Origin: Laspinema sp. D2d
GTDB taxonomy: Bacteria > Cyanobacteriota > Cyanobacteriia > Cyanobacteriales > Laspinemataceae
Assembly: GCF_025370755.1 (NCBI RefSeq)
Contig: NZ_JAMXFC010000009.1
Coordinates: 48,841-112,840 of the forward strand
Length of the DNA stretch: 64,000 nucleotides
Direction of reading: 5' to 3'
Shown piece after piece: positions 1-9,193 of this stretch (position 1 is its first letter; each line of letters opens with the position of its first letter). Made by a program: the position numbers and the translations under genes. The notes beneath the pieces are model-generated. The model saw only the letters and a program-made list of their open reading frames with translations. It was not told the origin of the DNA and did no database searches.

Positions 1-174
1 GGGAATTTAGGGGGATCTGATGTCAGGTTAAAATCACGGTGTTTCCCGCTAATTCAACTCAAAGTCCCCCTTTTTAAAGGGAATTTAGGGGGATCTGATG
101 TCAGGTTAAAATCACGGTGTTTCCCGCTAATTCAACTCAAAGTCCCCCTTTTTAAGGGGGATTTAGGGGGATCT
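1..174. repeat. 78-bp tandem repeat, two copies plus partial third
   Basis: A 78-base unit starting GGGAATTTAGGGGGATCTGA begins at 1 and again at 79. A shorter third piece (GGGGGATTTAGGGGGATC) ends near 174. Each unit holds the CCCCCTTTTTAA / GGGGATTTAGGGGGATC foldback that recurs at about 37357 and 54745 in this window. The copies are almost identical, so this looks like recent duplication of a mobile palindromic repeat. There are no unique spacers, so it is not CRISPR. The remaining 175-306 holds no gene I can support. Confidence 0.85.
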
Positions 175-306
175 TCCCAGGAGTAAAAGGCAGAAAAAGT
201 GATGACTCTTACCCTAAAGGTAAGCGAGATGCTCGATGGACTGCCTCTACACCAATACTGGAGAAGCGGTATAAAATTAAGGGAAACAACTCATTAAGAA
301 CCCGTT

Positions 307-1794
307 ATGTTAGAAGCGCCCACCCAAATCACCCATGAGGATTTAGCCACGGAAGCGATCGCCTTGATTCGCCAAGCGGGGTGTGAATATGGGGAGATCC
401 GTCTGTGCCGTTATCGCGATCGCAGTTTAACCGCCCGAGATCGCTCCTTAAGCAACTTGAGCGATCGCGTGAGTTCGGGATTTGGAGTACGGGTTTTACA
501 TCAAGGGTCTTGGGGATTTGCGGCAAGTCACCGCAGAACAGCAGCAGAAGTTAGACGCATTGTGGCCCTTGCGGTGGAGATTGCTAAAGGCAGTCACCTC
601 ACGCAACAGACTCCGGTGAAGTTAGTCCCCGTAGAAGCGTATCGGGATAGTTATAGGACCCCGATAGAAATTGATCCATTTACGATTCCCATTGAAGAGC
701 AAGCGGAGTTGTTGTTAGAGATTAATGAGCGGTTGTTAGGGTATGGCGATCGCGGGATTAAAAAAGCTTCATCTTTCCTGCGCTTTACCCAGGAACAGAA
801 AACCTTTGCTTCAACAGAAGGCTCACTGATTGAACAAACAATTTACCGCAGTTATCCAGGATATAATTGTACAGCCATTGCCAATGGAGATGCCCAAAGT
901 CGTAGTTATGAACGGCCTCCGTTGAATTGTGGCTATGAACATATTGACCGTGCCAACTTGCTGGGAGAAGTGGACCGAGTGGCAACGGAGGCGATCGCCA
1001 AAGTTCATGCTCCCAAGGGACCCTCGGGCATTAAAACGACCTTAATCCTGAAACCTACCAATTTGTTTCTCACCATTCATGAATCGGTGGGACATCCTAC
1101 TGAACTCGATCGCGTGTATGGTTATGAAGCAAACTTTGCCGGGACCAGCTTTGCGACTACGGATGGCTTGGGAAACCTGCAATATGCCGCCCCTTGGGTC
1201 AATTTTAAGGCTGATCGCACCCAACCGGGGGGACGGGGAACAATGGGATATGACGATGAAGGAGTTATATCACAAGAGTGGTACGTTGTCAAGGATGGAA
1301 TTTTAGTGGATTATCTCACCGATCGCGAGACGGCAGCGCGACTGGGACGGGGGAACAGTAATGGATGTGCCTATGCTGATAGTTGGTATAATGTGCCAAT
1401 GGTGCGGATTCCTAATCTGGGGTTAGAACCGGGACCGGATGGGGGGAGTCATACAGCGACTCTCGCTGAAGCGATCGCCGATACCGAGGACGGGATTTTA
1501 ATTGATGGGATTGGCAGCTATTCTATCGACCAACAACGGCGAAATTTTCAATTTGGCGGAGATGCCTTTTGGCAAGTTAAAAAAGGCAAAGTAGTTGGAA
1601 TGTTGAAAGATGTCACCTATCAGGCGATGACGACAGATTTTTGGAAAAGTGTGGATGCGATCGGGCCCAAATCTGAACAGATTCAGTGTGGCACCAATCT
1701 CTGTGGAAAAGGAGAACCTATGCAGATTGCCCAAATGACTCATGCCTGTGTCCCCGTCAGGGTCCGCGACATTTTCATTGGCGGCCCTTCTTAA
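307..1794 (+). CDS. tldD: TldD-family metalloprotease
   Basis: This 495-residue protein is the metalloprotease half of the TldD/PmbA (TldE) pair. In bacteria that pair degrades unfolded peptides and matures some ribosomally made peptides such as microcin B17. The zinc motif HESVGH is visible at about residues 258-263 and is followed by PTELDR, as in TldD. A conserved NLCGKG lies near the C-terminus. The ATG start follows a non-coding repeat and the length suits the family. The probable partner, pmbA, lies at 16431-17777 on the same strand, with unrelated genes between, so they are not one operon. Reading as TldD rather than PmbA rests on the intact HExxxH. Confidence 0.93.
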   Translation: MLEAPTQITHEDLATEAIALIRQAGCEYGEIRLCRYRDRSLTARDRSLSNLSDRVSSGFGVRVLHQGSWGFAASHRRTAAEVRRIVALAVEIAKGSHLTQQTPVKLVPVEAYRDSYRTPIEIDPFTIPIEEQAELLLEINERLLGYGDRGIKKASSFLRFTQEQKTFASTEGSLIEQTIYRSYPGYNCTAIANGDAQSRSYERPPLNCGYEHIDRANLLGEVDRVATEAIAKVHAPKGPSGIKTTLILKPTNLFLTIHESVGHPTELDRVYGYEANFAGTSFATTDGLGNLQYAAPWVNFKADRTQPGGRGTMGYDDEGVISQEWYVVKDGILVDYLTDRETAARLGRGNSNGCAYADSWYNVPMVRIPNLGLEPGPDGGSHTATLAEAIADTEDGILIDGIGSYSIDQQRRNFQFGGDAFWQVKKGKVVGMLKDVTYQAMTTDFWKSVDAIGPKSEQIQCGTNLCGKGEPMQIAQMTHACVPVRVRDIFIGGPS

Positions 1795-2438
1795 CCCTTG
1801 GGGACTCGGGATATCGCGGTTCCGGGACTCATGGGGTACAGATAGTTAGGGGGTTGTTCCCCATTCAACCCCCTAGAATATCGGTAACGGATGACATCCG
1901 GCGGACCAGAAACCGGGTTTCATCAACCTGATCGGTTTCTGGGTAATTTGCATCGGGGTCAAGAAAGCCAGTTTCTAACCCTGACAGTCCCCCAGACTAG
2001 AGCCTTGGTACAGGAGGATTCGCGGCATGGGACTGATACCGGATTTTTGGGTCAAATTGGTTGCTTTTAAGGCAGAGATGGGGTAAAAAACAGGTTAATC
2101 TTCCCCTGACTAGACCGGCATCTTGGGCTACGGGCGAGTTAAAAGTTGGTCCCCTTTGCCTAGAAAATACAAGAGGATGGACCTAATTTATCAAAAATTC
2201 AAAAAGCTAGGGAGACAAGGACAGAAATTGCGGATAGAATCAGATTAATAATACGGTTTTGAGAAATCAAGATATGAACACCACGAGAAAGCGCAGGAAG
2301 AGCAGAAAAGAAGTGAAATAGGACCAAGAGAAACCATCGCTTTTGACCCTGACCCTCCGGCCAACCCAGCCCCATAAAAAAAAAAGCGGTTTTCTTCAGA
2401 TTTCCCTTAAAAAATTTATTAAATAAAAACCCCGATTG
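1795..2438. other. Intergenic region, no gene seen
   Basis: About 640 bases without a supportable gene between tldD and the GGDEF-EAL gene. It holds a perfect 10-bp inverted repeat, CCAGAAACCG at 1906-1915 and CGGTTTCTGG at 1933-1942, of the dispersed AGAAACCGGGTTT type. This could terminate tldD transcription. The stretch 2370-2435 just before the next gene is A-rich and probably contains its promoter, but I see no convincing -35/-10 pair. Confidence 0.6.
1906..1942. terminator. Possible terminator / AGAAACCGG foldback
   Basis: A perfect 10-bp inverted repeat with a 17-base loop lies 112 bases after the tldD stop. It lacks a strong T-run, so termination is an inference. The sequence belongs to a repeat family seen elsewhere in the window. 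Confidence 0.4.
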
Positions 2439-5309
2439 ATGCCACAACTAAAACTCAGCGATTCCATTCTCAATCGCCAAGAACTAGCGTCGTTGGATGT
2501 ATTGGTTTCCCCCATCTGGATTTGGGACTTTGACCAAAAACAGGTGTGGTGGGCAAACGCGGCAGCCCTAGGTCTGTGGCAGGTACAAAGCATAGCGGAA
2601 CTGCCAGATGGAAATTGGAGCCACCCATTTGACGAGCATTCAAGCGGGATTGAACTCGATCTACAACAATTACAACAGGGTACAACTGTGGTGAAACAAT
2701 GGACTTTTCAAACGGATGGTGAACCGATATCCATTCGATGTGCTTGTTCAGGAATTCGCATTGAATCGGGAAGAATGGGGGTCTTGGTGGAGGGAATGAC
2801 GGAGGTCATGAAACGCCATGACTGGGAACTGTGGCGATCAAATGAAGTGCTTAGGCAGGCGACGGTCATGATTTCCCTGTACAAAGCCGATGGCACGATG
2901 GTAATGCAAAACCCAGTTGCGAAGCGGTGTTATGGGGAGGAAAAAAGGGGGGAAATTTCGGTCAAAAATTCCTGGCGACAGCGATTTGTCAGCAGCAGCG
3001 ATGCAGAACGCGCGCTAACTTGTATTGAAGCGGGAAATGTCTTCTATCACGAAACCCAGATGCAAACCTTGCAGGGGGTGCGATGGCACGCGGTGGAGAT
3101 TCGCAATGCGAAGGATCCGGTGACGGGCGATCGCGCGGTTCTGGTGAATGAAAAAGATATTACGGAACTCAAGGAGGCGGCAGTTCAACTCCAACAGCGC
3201 GATCGCCTGTTAGAAGGGGTGGCATTAGCAACCCACGCGCTGTTAACGGCATCCAATCTATCCGAGGCGATTTCCAAGGCATTGGGTGAATTAGGAAAGG
3301 CTGCCGGAGTCGATCGCGCCTACCTGATGGAAAATTACCAAAGTCTGACCGAAGAACATTTGATGAGGATGTGCTGGGAATGGGTCGGTGACGGAATTAT
3401 TTCATCGAAGGAGAACCCAGAATTTCAAACCCTTTCTTATGAGGAAAATTTGCCGGGTTGGTACGAGACACTCTGTGCAGGAAAAGCGATCGGGGGAACG
3501 GTTCGAGATTTGAGCGAGGTGGAACGGTCCATCTTAGAAGCCCAAGGGATTCAGTCCATTTTAGTCATGCCGATCGCCATTGAAGGGCGGTTTTGGGGGT
3601 TTATTGGCTTTAACGATTGCCATCATCAACGGGAATGGTCCGAAACTGAAGAATCAATTTTGAAAGCAGCAGCGGGAAGCATTGGAGGGGCGATCGCCCG
3701 CCACCAAGCCGAGTCCAAATTGGCGACCTTGAATGCTCAATTAGAGGCGATCGTAGAGGAACGTACCGCCAAATTGAAAGCGATGAATGATCGGCTTAGG
3801 GCGGAAATTTCCGAAAAAGCTAAAATCGAAGAAAAATTACGGCATAATGCCTTTCATGATGCCTTAACCGAACTCCCCAACCGGACGTTATTTATGCAAG
3901 AATTGCGTCAGGAGTGGGAACGGGGGAAACAAAATCCTAACTATTTATTTGCGGTCCTATTTTTGGATTTAGATCGCTTTAAAGTCATTAATGATAGTTT
4001 GGGTCATGGAGTTGGCGATCGCCTGTTAATCGAGATTGCTGAACGCCTTCGCAAAACCCTGGCCGTCCGTCCCCATAGTTTCCGGCGCAATGAACACGCG
4101 ATCGCCCGCCTGGGAGGGGATGAATTTGCCATCCTCCTCAAAGATATCCGCGCCTTACGCACCGCAAGGCGGGTGGCGGAACGAATTCACGCTTGCTTAA
4201 CCCGTCCCTTTGCGATCGAAGGACAAGAAGTGTTTACCAGTGTGAGTATCGGGATTGCCCTCAGTTCCCGAGGGTATGAACGTCCCGAGGACTTGTTACG
4301 AGATGCGGATATCGTCATGTATCGCGCCAAAGCCCTGGGACGGTCTCGCCATGAGGTTTTTGATACCGCCATGCACGATCGCGTGGTCCGATTACTCAAG
4401 TTAGAAAATGACCTACGCCGCGCTATTTCCGACGGAGAAAAGCGACTGCCAAACCCCCGGTTTTACCTCTCTCCCCACCCCGATTCCGAAGGCAATGACA
4501 GCGGAGAAGACCAGGGAATTCAGACTCCATCCCTGCCCTTTAATTCGGTCAAAAAACCCTCCGCCTTTGCCTTACATTATCAGCCGATTATTTGCTTAAA
4601 AACGGGACGAATCGAAGGATTTGAAGCCCTTTTACGATGGGATCATCCTGAACTCGGGTTCGTACCTCCGGGAGAATTTATCTCGATCGCTGAGGAAACG
4701 GGGTTAATTGTTCCCCTCGGTCAGTGGGTACTCCGTGAGGCGTGCCAACAGTTGCGAATCTGGCAAGATCGATTTCCCCAATCCTTACCCTTAACCGTGG
4801 CGGTGAACCTATCGGGACGACAATTTTCCCGAGTGGATTTGATCGCCCAAGTCGATCGGATTCTGGCCGAAACGGGAATCGATGGCAGTATGTTAAAGCT
4901 GGAAATTACCGAAAGCGCGATCGTGGATAATCCTGAATTAGCCACTGAAATGTTGTTGCAGCTTAAACAGAGAAAAATTAACCTCTGCATGGATGACTTT
5001 GGTACCGGGTATTCTTCCTTAAGCTACTTACATCGGTTTCCCCTGGATACGTTAAAAATTGACCGTTCCTTTGTGAATCGGATTGGAGTCGAAGGAGAAA
5101 ATTCTGAAATTGTCCTGACAATTGTGAGTTTAGCTCACGATTTGGGCATGGAAGTGATTGCCGAGGGAGTGGAAACATCGGCCCAGTTAGAGAAACTCCA
5201 AGAACTGGGATGTGCGATGGCTCAAGGGTATCTGTTTTCACCCCCAGTTGATAGCGAAATGGCTTCTCAATTGCTGATTCAGGAGGGAAAGTTAGTTAAC
5301 AACTGGTAA
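2439..5309 (+). CDS. PAS/GAF sensor diguanylate cyclase-phosphodiesterase (GGDEF-EAL)
   Basis: This is a 956-residue cytoplasmic cyclic di-GMP protein. In order it has two PAS-like segments (about 15-260), a GAF domain (about 265-430), a short coiled coil, a GGDEF domain and an EAL domain. The cyclase motif LGGDEF is intact near residue 560. The phosphodiesterase residues are also intact: FEALLRW near 729, DDFGTGYSSL and IAEGVET. Both activities are therefore possible. The cyclase inhibitory site, normally RxxD five residues before GGDEF, reads RNEH, so product inhibition is probably lost. ATG at 2439 was preferred to the TTG immediately before it. The GAF has no bilin-type cysteine motif. 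No operon partner is evident. Confidence 0.93.
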   Translation: MPQLKLSDSILNRQELASLDVLVSPIWIWDFDQKQVWWANAAALGLWQVQSIAELPDGNWSHPFDEHSSGIELDLQQLQQGTTVVKQWTFQTDGEPISIRCACSGIRIESGRMGVLVEGMTEVMKRHDWELWRSNEVLRQATVMISLYKADGTMVMQNPVAKRCYGEEKRGEISVKNSWRQRFVSSSDAERALTCIEAGNVFYHETQMQTLQGVRWHAVEIRNAKDPVTGDRAVLVNEKDITELKEAAVQLQQRDRLLEGVALATHALLTASNLSEAISKALGELGKAAGVDRAYLMENYQSLTEEHLMRMCWEWVGDGIISSKENPEFQTLSYEENLPGWYETLCAGKAIGGTVRDLSEVERSILEAQGIQSILVMPIAIEGRFWGFIGFNDCHHQREWSETEESILKAAAGSIGGAIARHQAESKLATLNAQLEAIVEERTAKLKAMNDRLRAEISEKAKIEEKLRHNAFHDALTELPNRTLFMQELRQEWERGKQNPNYLFAVLFLDLDRFKVINDSLGHGVGDRLLIEIAERLRKTLAVRPHSFRRNEHAIARLGGDEFAILLKDIRALRTARRVAERIHACLTRPFAIEGQEVFTSVSIGIALSSRGYERPEDLLRDADIVMYRAKALGRSRHEVFDTAMHDRVVRLLKLENDLRRAISDGEKRLPNPRFYLSPHPDSEGNDSGEDQGIQTPSLPFNSVKKPSAFALHYQPIICLKTGRIEGFEALLRWDHPELGFVPPGEFISIAEETGLIVPLGQWVLREACQQLRIWQDRFPQSLPLTVAVNLSGRQFSRVDLIAQVDRILAETGIDGSMLKLEITESAIVDNPELATEMLLQLKQRKINLCMDDFGTGYSSLSYLHRFPLDTLKIDRSFVNRIGVEGENSEIVLTIVSLAHDLGMEVIAEGVETSAQLEKLQELGCAMAQGYLFSPPVDSEMASQLLIQEGKLVNNW

Positions 5310-5356
5310 AATTCCAGGCTTCCAATCGATGGGTTTAAGTCAAGATGGTAAGAGGG

Positions 5357-6148
5357 TCAAGGCCGCGATCGCTGGTCTTGATAGGCCAAATAAACCGCTT
5401 CTAAAAACTCCTCTGCCGAAACCTTTTGAGGCAGAGGTTCTTGAAGAATCACCTGTTTAACCTGGGTCGCTAATTGACGGCCAATTTTCCCTCGTGCCTC
5501 GCTCGTGAGTTGAGTGCGCCGTTGCAGATATTCGCGAATAATTGCAAAATCATCAGGTAGTAAGGCGGACAGATTAGCCCGTTCTACTACCTGATTTTTC
5601 AGCAGGTGGGCCGATTCAGAAATGGGAAAATTAGCCTCAGCGATCGCCCGCTCTTCTTGAATAACCACCGTTCCCGCTACCCAATCCCCTAAGCGCTTTT
5701 CCCGAGAGGTTAAGGCAATCAAAAACGCCCCAATAAAGAGCAGATCATCCACCGGACGCAACAACGCCCGTAGTGTGGATTGCTGAAGACCGCAAGGCCG
5801 TCCATCATCCCGAATCACCCGAATTTGGACTCGCCGCTTCCCCGGGGTTTGACCCTGCCAAAACACTTCAAACCAGACAAAATAGCCCACATAAACCCCA
5901 AAGACAACGAACAATAAAATGGCAATTAACCACTGTTGCACGCGCTCATTCGTTCCTAAAAGATTGGTAATCACATCCGCTAAAAACAGCGACCCGAATA
6001 GCCAAACTACGACTAATGTTAGTTGGATTAACCCCAAAACAAAATAGTCAAACATTAGGGCAGAAACTCGGTTCCCAATTCCCGCTAAGGTAAATTCTAA
6101 ATCAACACTTTCCGGGGTTTGGATTTGGATACGATTAAACAATCTCAT
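5357..6148 (-). CDS. RDD family membrane protein
   Basis: A 263-residue protein with an RDD domain at about 20-160. It has hydrophobic segments near 28-55 and 75-105 and another near 130-150. The family signature is seen in IGNRVSALMFDYFVLG, RVIRDDGRP and LTSREKRLGDWVAGTVVI. The C-terminal 100 residues are soluble and helical. RDD proteins are poorly characterised membrane proteins, some linked to ion transport or stress. It is the last gene on the minus strand of a locus that also holds SpoIIM, DUF58 and MoxR genes, a recurring association for RDD proteins. It lies 190 bases downstream of the 6339-7169 membrane protein and may be cotranscribed with it. Confidence 0.85.
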   Translation of the reverse strand: MRLFNRIQIQTPESVDLEFTLAGIGNRVSALMFDYFVLGLIQLTLVVVWLFGSLFLADVITNLLGTNERVQQWLIAILLFVVFGVYVGYFVWFEVFWQGQTPGKRRVQIRVIRDDGRPCGLQQSTLRALLRPVDDLLFIGAFLIALTSREKRLGDWVAGTVVIQEERAIAEANFPISESAHLLKNQVVERANLSALLPDDFAIIREYLQRRTQLTSEARGKIGRQLATQVKQVILQEPLPQKVSAEEFLEAVYLAYQDQRSRP

Positions 6149-6338
6149 GGCAGTTCATTAAAGTTAGACCGGGGGGATATTTCGGGTTATAGGGTAGACC
6201 CTTCAAAGCTGAACGATTTACAGGAATTAGAGAACGCTATGGCTTCTCAACCGAATCAGCGAGTAAGCACTGGGGGCAAAATCAGGGTTTCTTTTGGCTA
6301 GATCCAGAGAAGGGATTGAGGGAATCAGCAGAGGCAAT

Positions 6339-7169
6339 TTATTTTTTGCCACGACGGCCTAAATTTAAACCCATCCCTTCTTGACGACTGCGCAAATCGT
6401 AGTAGATAATCCCTTTAATCGCTTGCCAAAAGGGAATCAGCAAAGCGGATCCTAGAAGACTCACGACTAAACTACCCACCAAATATAAGCTCACACTCAG
6501 CGGAATATTATTCGGGAAAATGGTAACTAATGTCATTTGAAGTATCCCGATGACCACTTGCAAAATAAGGGCAATGGGTAGGGAAATAACCAAGGCCAGG
6601 AGATAGACTCCGATGAGACGTCGGGTCAATCCTTTCGTTAAATTCCAGCTTCGACTGATAGAGTCTGTTGCGCCTATATTTTCCATCGCAATGGGTAATT
6701 CTACAATCGATAGTTTGGTATATAACCAGATATATAAAACTATCAAAGCCAACCCACCCAAGATACTGACCAAAATAATTACTCCATTATTTTGCCCCAA
6801 AATTCCACCGATGATTCCGGCGATGATGCCAACAGCAATACCCCCTCCGAACATCGCTCCCATGAAGATCAGAAAGATTAAAAAACCCGCCCCTAAAAAG
6901 CTCCACATTCGAGGTTGGACGCGCTGACGCGCTTGCTGCACAGTTTCCGGACGTTCTATTGCTTCCTGAAATGCCAGACGCGCAATTAATCCGTGCATTT
7001 CTGAATATTTTGCCCAGCCATAAATCGGAATAATTCCCCACAGAGAACCAATCAATGCTAGACGATAGTATTCCTGAAAGTGATCGCGGTACAAACGAAT
7101 ACCCCCCGTGACCACATTCCCGACACTCAAGGGTCCCATCCGTCCGACATTCCTTTGATTTTTAGCCAT
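6339..7169 (-). CDS. Multi-pass membrane protein, DUF975/glycerophosphodiesterase-membrane-domain-like
   Basis: A protein of about 276 residues with six or so membrane segments. It has a conserved cytoplasmic end, PFWQAIKGIIYYDLRSRQEG. The frame is open to a TTG at 7202, but I prefer ATG at 7169 (MAKNQRN) because GGGGAG lies just upstream of it. The function is unknown. Similar multi-pass proteins neighbour RDD and DUF58/MoxR genes. A decayed paralogue lies 1.3 kb away at 8482-9083 and matches along the C-terminal two thirds. The two presumably arose by duplication around the SpoIIM gene. The family name is tentative. Confidence 0.75.
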   Translation of the reverse strand: MAKNQRNVGRMGPLSVGNVVTGGIRLYRDHFQEYYRLALIGSLWGIIPIYGWAKYSEMHGLIARLAFQEAIERPETVQQARQRVQPRMWSFLGAGFLIFLIFMGAMFGGGIAVGIIAGIIGGILGQNNGVIILVSILGGLALIVLYIWLYTKLSIVELPIAMENIGATDSISRSWNLTKGLTRRLIGVYLLALVISLPIALILQVVIGILQMTLVTIFPNNIPLSVSLYLVGSLVVSLLGSALLIPFWQAIKGIIYYDLRSRQEGMGLNLGRRGKK

Positions 7170-7441
7170 CCCTGAATTTCTCCCCTTGCTTGATTTTGTC
7201 AAGTTTAAAGCTATCTTACGACTAGAGGGGGAAATTTTAATTAAAACTTTATGAAGGGTTGCTCAAGGGGCGATCGCACTGAATTGCCAGGGATTGTTCA
7301 GTGGGTACAGCGGATCATCCGGTGTCCCGAAGGACGGACGGTCTAGGCATGACGTTATCGAGTCTGGGAAGCGCGATCGCTCACCGAGTCCAGAAATGAT
7401 TTAGACTGGCTAAAGCGTATCACGAAATTTTGAGAAATCTG

Positions 7442-8410
7442 ATGAATATTCAAAGATGGATTGCTCGCAGAGAACCGAATTGGCGGCGACTGGATACCTT
7501 GTTGCGGCAGGTTGAAACCCAGGGATTAAAATCCTTGCAAGCGTTAGAAATTGAGGAACTCGCCAGTTTATATCGGTCCGTGTCCGCAGATTTAGCACGA
7601 GCAAGAACTCACAAGCTGGGGATGACGTTAGTCCAGGAGTTACAGCAGTTGACTTCGCGCAGTTATAACCAAATATATCAAGGGTCTCGCCGACAGGAAT
7701 GGGGGGCGGTTGTAGAGTTTATGCGCTGGGGTTTTCCGGCGATCGTTCAAGAAACTTGGGGATATATTGCTGTGGCGACAGCGACTTTTGCAGTGGGGGC
7801 TTTAGTCGCTTGGTGGTATGCGTGGCAAGACCCCGTTTTTATGGCGATCGTTGTCCCTCCTCATATTATTGAAATCGTCCGCGATCGCGGGGAATTATGG
7901 ATGGGTTCTATTGTAGGAATGGAACCCCTTGCTTCTAGTAGCATCACCATTAATAACCTGCAAGTTTCGTTTGGTGCAGTGGGGGGAGGCATTACCGCTG
8001 GCCTTTATACCCTGTTTATTTTAGTTTATAATGGCATTCATATTGGGGCGATCGCCACTTTGATTGCTCAATATAATTTATCCTATCCCTTTTGGGCCTT
8101 TGTTTGGCCTCATGGTTCCCTAGAATTACCCGCCATTTTCTTTGCCGGTGGTGCAGGTTTGCTGATTGGTCGTGGGCTATTATTTCCCGGTCCCTATCGC
8201 CGCGTTGATGCCCTGAAATTGTACGGATATCAAGCAGCTAAACTCCTCTTTGGGATTGTACCTATGTTAATTATTGCTGGATTGATTGAGGGATTTTTCT
8301 CTCCCAATCCCTCGATTCCAGACTCCCTCAAATATGTGACAGGTATTGGTTTATTAGCCCTCCTCTTTCGCTATTGTACTCGTAAAAAATCGATAAATTC
8401 ATCGATTTAA
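7442..8410 (+). CDS. SpoIIM-family (stage II sporulation protein M-like) membrane protein
   Basis: A 322-residue integral membrane protein of the SpoIIM/DUF95 family. The N-terminal 100 residues are soluble and basic (MNIQRWIARREPNWRRLDTL). Membrane segments follow at about 110-130, 180-215, 235-260 and 275-300. Cyanobacteria do not sporulate, and homologues of this kind usually sit with RDD, DUF58 and MoxR genes, as here. The role is probably in the cell envelope, but this is inference. The ATG at 7442 was chosen over the TTG at 7430. It is the only plus-strand gene of the locus and diverges from the 6339-7169 gene. Confidence 0.85.
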   Translation: MNIQRWIARREPNWRRLDTLLRQVETQGLKSLQALEIEELASLYRSVSADLARARTHKLGMTLVQELQQLTSRSYNQIYQGSRRQEWGAVVEFMRWGFPAIVQETWGYIAVATATFAVGALVAWWYAWQDPVFMAIVVPPHIIEIVRDRGELWMGSIVGMEPLASSSITINNLQVSFGAVGGGITAGLYTLFILVYNGIHIGAIATLIAQYNLSYPFWAFVWPHGSLELPAIFFAGGAGLLIGRGLLFPGPYRRVDALKLYGYQAAKLLFGIVPMLIIAGLIEGFFSPNPSIPDSLKYVTGIGLLALLFRYCTRKKSINSSI

Positions 8411-8481
8411 TTAACCCCAGATGCTATCTCAATTTAAAAGAAATTTTTGTAAAATCTTAAACTTAAATGATTGGATTATTT

Positions 8482-9083
8482 CTACCTTAAATTTTCAACA
8501 TCAAGACCTCTGATTTGATTATATCGCGCAGGACTTGATAGATTTCGATGTAAATCAAAGGCTTCTTTCTGACAACGGAGGTTATAATAAACCTGAGATT
8601 TTAAGACTTGCCAAAAGGGAGTGATAAGAATATTCAAGCTAGTCCAGTAAATTATCCAAATAACTTGTTCAATTACGATAAAAGTAGACTCTTCCGAATT
8701 AGTGAAAGTCCCCCCTGGCATGAATCCGACAATCAATAGTCACAGTAACAAGGTTAAAATAGTGAGAGGGATTGTCGCACAAACAGCAAGAATAATTTTT
8801 TTTACAACAAAACGTCTTACTCCTTTGAATAATTGACGGGAGCGATTGATAGTAGTAAATGAGGTTATATCTTTTTCCATAGCTAGGGAATTTTCATAAA
8901 TAAAGAACAGAGAATAAATTTCAATTAATTGCACAAAAAACCAGGCATAGATAACAACCCCTAATACACAAAATATCAAAGTAAACAAAGGAACGAATCC
9001 GTAACTGGCCGCCAGCAAACTCCCAAACACAAAAGTCATCAAAAAAAAACAGTCCTACCGAGAAAATCCAAAGTATCACCCAT
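8482..9083 (-). pseudogene. Decayed paralogue of the 6339-7169 membrane protein
   Basis: Two open pieces, about 9042-8740 and 8736-8482, lie in the same frame and are separated only by TGA at 8740-8742. The downstream piece reads ILITPFWQVLKSQVYYNLRC, matching LLIPFWQAIKGIIYYDLRS of the neighbouring intact gene. The upstream piece also aligns (SRQLFKGVRRFVVKKIILAV against SRSWNLTKGLTRRLIGVYLL). Upstream of 9042 the match continues in another frame from ATG at 9083 (MGDTLDFLGRTVFF), joined through a run of nine A/T bases at 9041-9049. So there is one frameshift, one nonsense codon and a missing N-terminus. The DNA is AT-rich compared with its neighbours. It is probably non-functional; sequencing error could explain the homopolymer shift but is less likely to explain the stop. 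Confidence 0.75.
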
Positions 9084-9111
9084 AAAAATGCTCGATAACT
9101 GCATTTTTATG
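9081..9111. repeat. Perfect 11-bp inverted repeat
   Basis: CATAAAAATGC (9081-9091) and GCATTTTTATG (9101-9111) form a stem with a nine-base loop. It overlaps the apparent start of the decayed membrane-protein gene and lies after the end of the transcription unit that begins with the DUF4129 gene. It could be a weak terminator for the minus-strand operon or an operator-like palindrome. Confidence 0.45.
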
Positions 9112-9193
9112 GTTTAAAATATTGCATAATTTTACCGGAGTAGTTGAATAAATTAGACTTAATTTCCGATAAAAATCAGCGTCTTCCTATTTT

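Noticed and set aside
1-174. Repeats that could suggest a CRISPR array
   Set aside because: The units are tandem 78-bp copies with no unique spacers and no cas genes nearby.
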